Assembly: GCF_030296695.1 (NCBI RefSeq)
Contig: NZ_AP027737.1
Coordinates: forward strand, 496,001-560,000
Source of the DNA: Agromyces mangrovi
GTDB taxonomy: Bacteria; Actinomycetota; Actinomycetes; Actinomycetales; Microbacteriaceae
DNA: 64,000 nucleotides
Reading direction: 5' to 3'
In this document: piece by piece, positions 1 through 6,308 of the stretch
Layout: every line of letters starts with the position of its first letter
How positions within the stretch are numbered: the first letter of the stretch is position 1
Notes under the pieces: generated by a model
The model's input: the letters and a program-made list of their open reading frames with translations, nothing else
Databases searched by the model: none
What the model was told of the DNA's origin: nothing
Program-made: the position numbers and the translations under genes

Positions 1-677
1 TCGCGCACGTCGCCGATCGCTCGGGTGAGGTACGCGCCGCCGAGGACGACGATGCCGACCGCGGTGACGCCCGCGGCGCGGCGCACGAGCTGCCCGACGA
101 ACGTCGCGAGGCCCGCGAACACCCCGCCGAGCGTCGCGATCGAGGCGCCATACAGCCACGCGGCATCCGCCGGTTCGCCGTACGCGATGAGCACGAGGGC
201 CATGCCGGTGCCGACGAGCGCGAGCGCGACGGCGGTCACGACCACGGCGGCGGTCCACGGCGCACGGCGGCCGACCCCGCGCGAGCGGAGCAGCTCGAGC
301 AGGCCCGACTCCTCGGGCGCGCGGGTCTGGCGGGCGACCAGGAAGAGCCCCATCAGCGGAATCGCGATCGCGGCGATGAACCCGAACTCGTTGGCCGCGA
401 CGCCCCCGAGCGTGTCGGCGCCGTAGGGCGTGCCGTTGATCGCGGCCATCGCGGGGTCGGAACCGACGGTCTGTTCGTAGGTCGCGAGCTGCTCGGGCGT
501 GCCGTACGTGGTGTCGAGCGCGGCGACGGTCGCGGCGTACCCGCCGACGAGCGCGAGCACCCAGATGACGGGCGCCTTCCAGCCGGTGCGCAACTGCACG
601 CGCAGCACCGCGCCGAAGCCGCTGCCGGCGGACTCGGCGGGCCGCGCGCCGGTCGCGCGCGCCTCGGTGGTGGTCAT
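1..677 (-). CDS. ABC-2 type exporter permease (partial, runs off the window)
   Basis: About 225 N-terminal residues are visible; the rest lies before position 1. The chain begins MTTTEARATG and has several hydrophobic membrane segments separated by short loops, as in ABC-2/DrrB-like multidrug exporter permeases. Its ATG overlaps the TGA of the upstream ATPase gene by one base, so the two are translationally coupled and form one exporter. I infer drug or lipid export in the cytoplasmic membrane; the substrate cannot be read from the sequence. Its operon diverges from the PadR operon on the other strand. Confidence 0.8.
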   Translation of the reverse strand, partial: MTTTEARATGARPAESAGSGFGAVLRVQLRTGWKAPVIWVLALVGGYAATVAALDTTYGTPEQLATYEQTVGSDPAMAAINGTPYGADTLGGVAANEFGFIAAIAIPLMGLFLVARQTRAPEESGLLELLRSRGVGRRAPWTAAVVVTAVALALVGTGMALVLIAYGEPADAAWLYGASIATLGGVFAGLATFVGQLVRRAAGVTAVGIVVLGGAYLTRAIGDVR

Positions 678-1570
678 CACGCGTCCTCGTACTCGCTGAG
701 GAAGAGCTCGTCGAGGCTCGGCGGGCGCACGGTCAGTGCGCTCACCCCCGCGGCGAGCAGGGGCGGCAGCACCGTGTCGAGCGCACCGGGGTCGACCGAG
801 AAGCTCAGCTCGGTGCCGTCGCCCGCGGGCGTGCGCTCGAGACCCGAGACCGACGCGTGGTCGAGCGGCGGGGCCGGGGTCGTCGTGACAGCGTGCACCG
901 ACGTGCGCGAGAGGCTGCGCAGCTCGGCGACGCTGCCCGAGCGCACGATCCTCCCCTTGCGGATGATCGCGACGTCCTCGCACAGCGCGTCGACCTCGCT
1001 CAGGATGTGGCTCGACAGCAGCACGGATGCCCCTGCGGCGGCGCGCTCCGCGACGGTCTCGCGGAAGACCTCCTCCATGAGCGGGTCGAGCCCGCTGGTC
1101 GGCTCGTCGAGCACCAGCAGGTCGGCGTCGGCGGAGAACGCGGCGACGAGCGCCACCTTCTGCCGGTTGCCCTTGGAGTAGTCGCGTACGCGCTTGGTCG
1201 GGTCGAGGTCGAACCGCTCGATCAGCGCGTCGCGGCGCTCGGTGTTGACGGCGGGGCCCGACGAGGTCAGCACGTCGATGCACTGCCCGCCGGTGAGCTG
1301 CGGCCAGAGCGCCACGTCGCCGGGCACGTAGGCGAGCCGGCGGTGCAGGCGCACGGCGTGCGCCCACGGGTCGTCGCCGAAGAGGCGCGCCTCGCCCGAG
1401 GTCTTGCGCATCAGCCCGAGCAGCACGCGGATCGTCGTGGACTTTCCCGCGCCGTTCGGCCCGAGGAACCCGAGCACCTGCCCTTCGGCCAGCCGGAGGT
1501 CGAGGCCGTCGAGCGCCCGCACCTTCCCGAAATGCTTGTGCAGCCCCTCGATCTCGACCACGTCCGTCAT
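677..1570 (-). CDS. ABC transporter ATP-binding protein (drug-exporter type)
   Basis: This 297-residue protein is the nucleotide-binding subunit paired with the adjacent permease. Walker A (GPNGAGKST) is at about residues 37-45, a signature of the form SKGNR at 132-136 and Walker B with its glutamate (LLVLDEP) at 151-157. The signature is SKG rather than LSGG, which is common in the CcmA/DrrA-like branch. I chose the ATG giving MTDVVEIEG because homology begins there; the open frame continues upstream to about 1819 but would run through the palindromic operator region. The C-terminal 90 residues form the usual DUF4162-like tail. Confidence 0.88.
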   Translation of the reverse strand: MTDVVEIEGLHKHFGKVRALDGLDLRLAEGQVLGFLGPNGAGKSTTIRVLLGLMRKTSGEARLFGDDPWAHAVRLHRRLAYVPGDVALWPQLTGGQCIDVLTSSGPAVNTERRDALIERFDLDPTKRVRDYSKGNRQKVALVAAFSADADLLVLDEPTSGLDPLMEEVFRETVAERAAAGASVLLSSHILSEVDALCEDVAIIRKGRIVRSGSVAELRSLSRTSVHAVTTTPAPPLDHASVSGLERTPAGDGTELSFSVDPGALDTVLPPLLAAGVSALTVRPPSLDELFLSEYEDA

Positions 1571-1705
1571 CGCGTCCTCCGCCCGCCTCGCAAGATGCCC
1601 GTTCGGGGCCACTGTATCGGCGGAGCGGGCGCGGGCGACAGGGCCGGGCGTGCACGTCCGCTTCGGGGGCATCCGCTCGCCTCGTCTTGCTACTCGGTCT
1701 TGCCA

Positions 1706-1740
1706 AGTACCGGTACTCATGCCTACTATGTACCGGTACT
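1706..1740. promoter_or_regulatory. Candidate PadR operator: two copies of a palindrome
   Basis: AGTACCGGTACT (a perfect 12-bp palindrome) at 1706-1717 recurs as TGTACCGGTACT at 1729-1740, with centres about 23 bp apart, roughly two helical turns. The pair lies in the 200-bp gap between the two divergent ABC operons and 33 bp before the PadR start. PadR proteins bind short palindromes in their own promoters, so autoregulation and possibly control of both exporters is inferred. No strong -35/-10 pair stands out. Confidence 0.55.
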
Positions 1741-1772
1741 CAGTGACACTGACCAGATGGGCGGCACGACTC

Positions 1773-2153
1773 GTGGCGAAGCAGATGACCGAGATGCTGA
1801 AGGGCACGCTGGAGGGCATCGTGCTCGCGCTGCTCGCGACGGCGCCCGCCTACGGGTACGAGATCACCGCTCGGCTGCGCGCGCAGGGCTTCGCCGACAT
1901 CGCCGAGGGCACCGTCTACGCGCTGCTCGTGCGCATCGAGCAGCGCGGCCTCGTCGACGTCGAGCGCGTGCCCTCCGAGAAGGGGCCGCCGCGCAAGGTC
2001 TACACGCTGAACGCCGCCGGTCGCGCGGTGCTCGACGAGTTCTGGGTCACCTGGGACTTCCTCGCGGAGCGGATCGGGCACCTGCGGCCCGACTCCGCCC
2101 CGCACCACGACACACACGACACCAACGACACGAACGACGAAGGAGCGCGCTGA
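1773..2153 (+). CDS. PadR family transcriptional regulator
   Basis: This 126-residue PadR winged-helix protein carries the family core MLKGTLEGIVLALL, then AYGYEITARL, then GTVYALLVRIEQRGLV (recognition helix region) and EKGPPRKVYTLN (wing). I chose the GTG giving VAKQMTEMLKG because related proteins normally start with a few residues before TEMLKG; an ATG at 1785 is the alternative. The C-terminus ends in an Asp/Thr/His-rich tail. It is the first gene of an operon with a DUF1048 protein and an ABC exporter, a very common PadR arrangement in Actinobacteria, so it most likely represses that exporter until a ligand binds. Confidence 0.88.
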   Translation: MAKQMTEMLKGTLEGIVLALLATAPAYGYEITARLRAQGFADIAEGTVYALLVRIEQRGLVDVERVPSEKGPPRKVYTLNAAGRAVLDEFWVTWDFLAERIGHLRPDSAPHHDTHDTNDTNDEGAR

Positions 2154-2154
2154 C

Positions 2155-2523
2155 ATGGCCGCCAAGTGGATCGAGGCCCTCACCGGGTCGCTCGAGCAGA
2201 AGAAGCAGTACCGCGCGGATCGCGCGCGCATCGCCGGCCTTCCCGAGCCGTACCGGGCCGCCGCGCAGGCGATGCACCGCTACCTCATGTACGCCGGCGG
2301 CATCACCGACGGCGACACGCTCGTCACGATGTTCGGCGACCTCGCCGACCTGTGGGAGCGCGCCGCGGTCGACGGCACTCCCCTGCGCGACATCGTCGGC
2401 GACGACCCCGTCGACTTCGCCGATTCGTTCGCCCGGGCGTACCTGGGCAAGCAGTGGATCGACACCGAGCGCGCCCGGTTCGTGCGCGCCATCGACGAGG
2501 CCGAACGGGGCGCCGGCTCATGA
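2155..2523 (+). CDS. DUF1048 domain-containing protein
   Basis: This 122-residue, mostly helical soluble protein begins [20 protein letters not shown], which matches the DUF1048 family habitually encoded beside PadR regulators and ABC exporters. Its start lies one base after the PadR stop and its stop overlaps the next ATG. The biochemical function of DUF1048 is unknown to me; the context suggests a role in regulation or assembly of the exporter. The sequence is intact and of usual family length. Confidence 0.8.
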   Translation: MAAKWIEALTGSLEQKKQYRADRARIAGLPEPYRAAAQAMHRYLMYAGGITDGDTLVTMFGDLADLWERAAVDGTPLRDIVGDDPVDFADSFARAYLGKQWIDTERARFVRAIDEAERGAGS

Positions 2524-3328
2524 CCGCCGCTCCGGCCGTGCAGGTGCGCGGCCTCGAGAAATCGTTCGGCGACCTCGACGTGCTGCGCGGGGTCGACCTC
2601 GAGGTGGCACCCGGCAGCATCGTCGCCCTGCTCGGCGCCAACGGTGCGGGCAAGACGACCCTGGTCCGCATCCTCTCGACCCTGCTCGCCGCAGACGCGG
2701 GCAGCGCGCGGGTGCTCGGCCACGATGTCGCGACGGCCCCCGCGACGTGCGCGCGGCGATCAGCCTGACCGGCCAGTTCACCGCGATCGACGACGTGCTC
2801 ACCGGTCGCGAGAACCTGGTGCTGGTGGCGCGGCTGCGTCATCTGCCGCATCCGACCGCCGTCGCCGACGACCTGCTCGCACGGTTCTCGCTCGCCGATG
2901 CCGCCGACCGCCCCGCCGCGAAGTACTCCGGCGGCATGCGTCGCCGGCTCGACATCGCGATGAGTCTCGTCGGCGCGCCGCCCGTGATCTTCCTCGACGA
3001 GCCGACCACCGGGCTCGACCCGCAGGCCCGCAACGAGGTGTGGGAGACCGCCGCGGCCCTCGCGGCCGGCGGCACCACCGTGCTGCTCACCACGCAGCAC
3101 CTCGAGGAGGCCGAGCGGCTCGCCGACCGCATCGCGATCCTGCACGACGGCGTCGTGGCGCACGAGGGCACCCTCGACGAGCTGCGCCGGCTGCTGCCGC
3201 CCGCCGAGGTCGAGGTCGTCGAGCGCCAGCCCTCCCTCGAGGAGGTCTTCCTCGCCGTCATCGGCGGCATGAGCGCAGCGGATGCCCCCAGCGGCGCGTC
3301 CGCCCCCACCGGAACGGAACTCCCATGA
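2520..3328 (+). pseudogene. ABC transporter ATP-binding protein (DrrA-like), frameshifted
   Basis: The gene starts with ATG overlapping the DUF1048 stop and encodes Walker A (GANGAGKTT, residues 39-47), but this frame hits a stop at 2768. The rest of the domain (RAAISLTGQ, signature SGGMRRRLD, Walker B IFLDEP, LTTQHLEEAERLADRI) continues in another frame to 3328. Homology crosses frames near the C5 run at 2737-2741; one extra C there restores one uninterrupted reading ([14 protein letters not shown]). It is therefore either a recent 1-base deletion that kills the exporter, a phase-variable tract, or an undercalled homopolymer. All motifs are otherwise intact, and the downstream permease shows no decay, which favours a sequence error. 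Confidence 0.85.
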
Positions 3329-4092
3329 CCGCCATCCACCCGCTCGCCGACACCGGCGTGCTCACCGGCCGCTCGCTCCGCCACGTGCTGCGCAGCCCCG
3401 ACACGATCCTCACCACCGCGGTCACGCCGATCGCGCTGCTGCTCCTGTTCGTGTACGTGCTCGGCGGCGCCATCGACGTCGGGGGCGGGGTCGCGTACGT
3501 GGACTACCTGCTGCCGGGCATCCTGCTCATCACCATCGCGTCGGGTGTCGCGTACACGGCGTACCGGCTCTTCCTCGACCTGCAGGGCGGCCTGTTCGAC
3601 CGGTTCCGGTCGATGCCCATCGCAGGGTCGAGCGTGCTCTGGGCGCACGTGCTCACGTCGCTCGTCGCGAACCTCGTGTCGGTGGCCATCGTGGTCGGCG
3701 TCGCGTTCGCGATGGGCTTCCGCACCGGGGCATCCGTCTGGGCCTGGCTCGCGATCGTCGGCGTGCTCGTGCTGTTCACGCTCGCGCTCACCTGGCTCGC
3801 GGTGATCGCCGGCCTGTCGGCGAAGTCGGTCGACGGAGCGAGCGCGTTCAGCTACCCGCTCATCTTCCTGCCGTTCATCAGCTCGGCGTTCGTGCCGACC
3901 GACTCGATACCCGTGCCGGTGGCGTGGTTCGCCGAGCACCAGCCGGTCACCGCGATCGTCGACTCGATGCGCGCGCTCTTCGCCGGCGAACCCGTGGGTG
4001 CCGACATCTGGGTCGCGCTGGCGTGGCTGGGCGGCATCCTGGCCGTCGCGTCCGTCGTCGCCGCGCTGCTGCTGCGGCGCCGCATGCGCTGA
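3325..4092 (+). CDS. ABC-2 type transporter permease (DrrB-like)
   Basis: This 255-residue protein has six hydrophobic segments and the ABC-2 permease layout: a short cytoplasmic N-terminus, a cytoplasmic loop containing LFDRFRSMPI after the second segment, and the C-terminal half with LPFISSAFVPTDSIPVPVAWFAEHQPVTAIVDSMR typical of DrrB/daunorubicin-resistance permeases. Its ATG overlaps the TGA of the ATPase frame (ATGA). It should form an efflux pump with the preceding ATPase if that gene is functional. The stop is followed by a hairpin before the convergent small secreted protein gene. Confidence 0.88.
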   Translation: MTAIHPLADTGVLTGRSLRHVLRSPDTILTTAVTPIALLLLFVYVLGGAIDVGGGVAYVDYLLPGILLITIASGVAYTAYRLFLDLQGGLFDRFRSMPIAGSSVLWAHVLTSLVANLVSVAIVVGVAFAMGFRTGASVWAWLAIVGVLVLFTLALTWLAVIAGLSAKSVDGASAFSYPLIFLPFISSAFVPTDSIPVPVAWFAEHQPVTAIVDSMRALFAGEPVGADIWVALAWLGGILAVASVVAALLLRRRMR

Positions 4093-4134
4093 CCGACACA
4101 CCCGAGCCGCCGACCCGGCGAGCATTACGCCCGT

Positions 4135-4149
4135 CGAGCCGACGGCTCG
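4135..4149. terminator. Short hairpin between convergent genes
   Basis: CGAGCC-GAC-GGCTCG forms a 6-bp stem with a 3-base loop in the 100-bp gap between the permease end and the convergent secreted-protein gene. There is no T-tract, which is usual for high-GC actinobacterial terminators. Confidence 0.4.
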
Positions 4150-4192
4150 GATCGGGTCGGACCGTTCCCCAGGGCCCGACCTCAGCCGACGT

Positions 4193-4414
4193 CTAGTCGG
4201 CCGCGCAGATACCGCGGGCGGTGTCGTTCTTGCCCTGCCCGCCGATGGCCTTGACGACGTCGCCGACGTTCGTGAAGCCGAGCGCGCCCTCGGTATTGAT
4301 GGTCTTGTGCACCTGACCGAAGCAGGCGTTGGGGGACGGCGCGGCCTGGGCCGGAGCGGCGAGGCCGACCATGGCGAGGCCGACGATGAATCCGGTGGCG
4401 AGAATGCGCTTCAT
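4193..4414 (-). CDS. Small secreted protein of unknown function
   Basis: This 73-residue protein has a clear signal peptide: MKR, a hydrophobic stretch ATGFIVGLAMVGLAAP, and a signal-peptidase site near AQA/AP at about residues 23-25. The mature part is only about 48 residues with two cysteines (ACFGQ and GICAAD, close to the ends), which could form one disulfide that closes the chain. A Shine-Dalgarno GGGAAA lies 6 bases before the ATG, which decides the start; the frame is open further upstream but would have to cross the tRNA-derived repeat. I do not recognise a named family. It lies immediately beside the distal end of the tRNA-bounded island. Confidence 0.75.
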   Translation of the reverse strand: MKRILATGFIVGLAMVGLAAPAQAAPSPNACFGQVHKTINTEGALGFTNVGDVVKAIGGQGKNDTARGICAAD

Positions 4415-4528
4415 TGAACTTTCCCTTTCGATCGGCGGGTGCGATTCGACCCGATATCTGTACTTCCGCATGGAGTACGGATTCGGATGCACCCTCGATG
4501 AAGAAATCTCGGGAAGTCGCCGAGCACG

Positions 4529-4552
4529 GTGCTCCCGCTGGGATTCGAACCC
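4529..4552 (-). repeat. Partial tRNA 3' end: distal attachment-site-like direct repeat
   Basis: Twenty-four bases are identical to the T-arm and acceptor 3' end of the tRNA at 6108-6181 plus one flanking base (second copy 6107-6130). Identity stops abruptly on the inner side, and no tRNA body follows. This is the footprint of site-specific integration into a tRNA 3' end. Just inside, TTGCTGCCAAC and TTGTTGCCAC (4655-4676) form a pair of near repeats of the kind seen as integrase arm sites. Confidence 0.7.
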
Positions 4553-4683
4553 GAAGCCGCAGTCACCAATCCCACGGAGCTTTGCCACGATCCGCGTAAC
4601 TCCGCCTCATGCTGGGGCGGTTCCATCCTCTGGACGGCCGCAGCATCACACCAATTGCTGCCAACTTGTTGCCACGGTCGCGG

Positions 4684-5427
4684 TCATGTCCCGAGTTGGC
4701 CCCGTAGATCGTCGAACGATTCGCGTGCCAACGCCTGAACCATCGGATCCTGGCTCGCCCACGGGGTGGCCCGCTCGTCCAAGGCACGCAAGAGCGTGCG
4801 GACCCGGCCGCGACTCCGCTGACTGAGGCCGTTGAGGACGTCACCAGGATCGTCGACACATGCGAGCAGCATCACCCCGTCTTCGGCATGACGCATGCGA
4901 TCACGCGGGTCATCGCGGTATGCCGCTCCCTTCAGGACCAGCGCTCCGCGCACGCTCGGAACAATCAGTCTGAGGGTTCCGTCCACGGTCTCGATGTCGA
5001 CATCGATGGTTTGCTGCAACGCACGGGTCCCACCAGAAACGCCGAACAGCGGTCGGCCACTGTAGCGGGGCCGTTTCCAGATCGCTTGTCGGTCCGAGCA
5101 CATGACGTCCACCCGCTCCTCGCCGCGATCAAATCGATATGCGTGCTTCGTCGTTTCATCAAGGACGTATCCGGCGTGTGCGAGGCAAGCGGCCGCCTGA
5201 GCGAAGGTGACTGCGTTCGTCTCGAGATGGAGCGCCGAGTCAACGTCGACGGTGGATCGAGACGACGGTAGACCCGCAAGGGCTGCGTGCAGTTTCACCA
5301 TGAGCCCACCGATCAGCGTCCAGGAACTGCTTGGGAGAAGTCGGGCAAGCTCGAATGCGGTCGGCCAAGGCGGCTCCTCCCAAGCCTCGGACGAGGCATC
5401 CAGCATGACGCGCGGGCGCTCGATCAC
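4684..5427 (-). CDS. Nucleotidyltransferase AbiEii/AbiGii-like toxin candidate
   Basis: This 247-residue protein has the pol-beta nucleotidyltransferase pattern: WTLIGGLMVKLH at about residue 36, then TVDVD with its paired aspartates at about 60-64, and RVDVM as the candidate third acidic site near 106. A later RGALVLKGAAYRDDPRDRMRHAEDGVMLL corresponds to the conserved K...R..KD region of AbiEii-like enzymes. The GTG start overlaps the stop of the upstream gene by 4 bases, so the two are translationally coupled. In type IV abortive-infection systems AbiEii is the toxin that modifies tRNA or another RNA acceptor; that role is assumed by family resemblance. GC content is lower than that of the core genes. 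Confidence 0.7.
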   Translation of the reverse strand: MIERPRVMLDASSEAWEEPPWPTAFELARLLPSSSWTLIGGLMVKLHAALAGLPSSRSTVDVDSALHLETNAVTFAQAAACLAHAGYVLDETTKHAYRFDRGEERVDVMCSDRQAIWKRPRYSGRPLFGVSGGTRALQQTIDVDIETVDGTLRLIVPSVRGALVLKGAAYRDDPRDRMRHAEDGVMLLACVDDPGDVLNGLSQRSRGRVRTLLRALDERATPWASQDPMVQALARESFDDLRGQLGT

Positions 5428-6032
5428 ACCGTGGCCTGTATCTCAGCTATCCACCGGGCCGCAGCGGCGCTCTCTCGTGTGTCACCGTACGCGTACAGCG
5501 CGAGAGCCTCGAGGATCCGCTGATGCGTCTCGGAACCTTCGACGACGACAATGTCACCTGAGTCGTCCGGGGCGAGCCTGGCTCGGCGAGCAGCGATCGT
5601 GGCGTTCTCTGCGACGAGCACGCCCAGGCCGCCGCCTGAGGACAGTCCGAGCTCGCCGAGAATTCCCGGCGTGAATCGACGCTTTGCCTCGATACTCGCG
5701 GCCCTCCGAAGCGATGCGTGACCATGAAGGATTCGACCCGCCAGAGCGCTGACCTCGGCGCCTCGGATGCGCTTCTTGATCCGGCTCCGCTCCGAGCCCG
5801 TTACCGCTTCCGTCGTCCCGTTCGCCAGCAGATCCAGTGCCGCTTGTCGGCCCGTCTCCGTCCAATTCCGGCCGCGATGCGCAGTCCTCGACATCAACAG
5901 GACCTGGCGTGGCGAGAGCAGCTGCGCGTTGCCGTATCGCGTCGCGACGACCAGTCCGTTCGCGGCGTTGCGGCGCACCTGTCGCGCCGAGACACCAAGC
6001 TCTCGGGCTGCTTCGGTCGCGGACACATGCAT
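5424..6032 (-). CDS. HTH protein, AbiEi-like antitoxin candidate
   Basis: This 202-residue protein opens with a helix-turn-helix (SATEAARELGVSARQVRRNAANG, about residues 4-26) that resembles excisionase/MerR-type DNA-binding segments. The remainder has no family I can name, with a basic middle (SRIKKRIRG) and a hydrophobic-acidic C-terminus. It is the first gene of the pair and abuts the palindromic promoter, leaving only two bases between palindrome and ATG, so translation is probably leaderless. By position and fold it should be the antitoxin and autorepressor of the nucleotidyltransferase behind it. It could alternatively be the excisionase or regulator of the island. Confidence 0.65.
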   Translation of the reverse strand: MHVSATEAARELGVSARQVRRNAANGLVVATRYGNAQLLSPRQVLLMSRTAHRGRNWTETGRQAALDLLANGTTEAVTGSERSRIKKRIRGAEVSALAGRILHGHASLRRAASIEAKRRFTPGILGELGLSSGGGLGVLVAENATIAARRARLAPDDSGDIVVVEGSETHQRILEALALYAYGDTRESAAAARWIAEIQATV

Positions 6033-6034
6033 GC

Positions 6035-6067
6035 ATATATAGTCCCCATCCGGACTATATATGTCAA
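6035..6067 (-). promoter_or_regulatory. AbiE-like operon promoter built on a perfect palindrome
   Basis: On the minus strand TTGACA (6062-6067) is followed 17 bases later by GACTAT as a -10, ending just before the start codon. The interval is an inverted repeat, ATATATAGTCC (6035-6045) and GGACTATATAT (6052-6062), 11-bp arms with a 6-base spacer. A repressor bound here would cover both promoter elements. The AT-rich palindrome stands out sharply from the surrounding sequence. Confidence 0.65.
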
Positions 6068-6106
6068 GGAGCAGCGGTGCGTGACCGCCTGCCGGCGATG
6101 CGTCCA

Positions 6107-6130
6107 GTGCTCCCGCTGGGATTCGAACCC
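6107..6130 (-). repeat. Proximal attachment-site-like direct repeat (tRNA 3' end)
   Basis: This 24-bp copy is part of the intact tRNA gene and is identical to 4529-4552. Together the two define the island ends. Confidence 0.7.
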
Positions 6131-6181
6131 AGACTCGGGCGAGTTTAAGTCGCCTGCCTCTGCCAGTTGGGCTACGGGAGC
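6108..6181 (-). tRNA. tRNA with UAA anticodon (tRNA-Leu-like), short variable arm
   Basis: This 74-nt cloverleaf has a perfect 7-bp acceptor stem (GCTCCCG/CGGGAGC), anticodon stem GGCGA/TCGCC with loop CTTAAAC, hence anticodon UAA, T-stem CTGGG/CCCAG around TTCGAAT, and discriminator A. CCA is not encoded. The variable region is only 5 nt (CGAGT), a class I layout, whereas bacterial leucine tRNAs are class II with a long variable arm. It is an integration target for the neighbouring island and might itself be of mobile-element origin. Confidence 0.85.
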
Positions 6182-6244
6182 GCGGCGGCCGGCCGCGCCC
6201 TCACCTTACCGAGCGGATACCACGGGGCAGCCGCGCCGCGAATG

Positions 6245-6289
6245 CGAACGCGCCGCCGACCTGCGCGATGCAGGCGGGCGGCGCGTTCG
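6245..6289 (-). terminator. Strong hairpin terminator downstream of ndh
   Basis: CGAACGCGCCGCC (6245-6257) and GGCGGCGCGTTCG (6277-6289) form a perfect 13-bp stem with a 19-base loop, about 20 bases after the ndh stop codon and before the tRNA. No T-tract follows. Confidence 0.65.
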
Positions 6290-6308
6290 AGCGTCGGGTG
6301 CGGAACCG

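Larger units (their letters stand above)
4529..6106. mobile_element. Mini genomic island at tRNA-Leu(UAA), integrase-less, AbiE-like cargo
   Basis: A 1.58-kb segment lies between two 24-bp direct repeats, the proximal one being the 3' end of the intact tRNA. Base composition is visibly lower in GC than the flanks. Its only genes are an AbiEi-like/AbiEii-like pair transcribed away from the tRNA. No integrase, excisionase or relaxase is present, so it is either a remnant or a satellite mobilised in trans. The boundaries are read directly from the repeats; mobility is inference. Confidence 0.6.

Noticed and set aside
4529..4552. A second intact tRNA gene
   Set aside because: Only the T-arm and acceptor end (24 bases) is present; no anticodon or D-arm can be formed with the neighbouring sequence.
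4529..6181. Integrated prophage or conjugative element
   Set aside because: No integrase, relaxase, structural or replication genes can be found between the repeats; the segment is too small.
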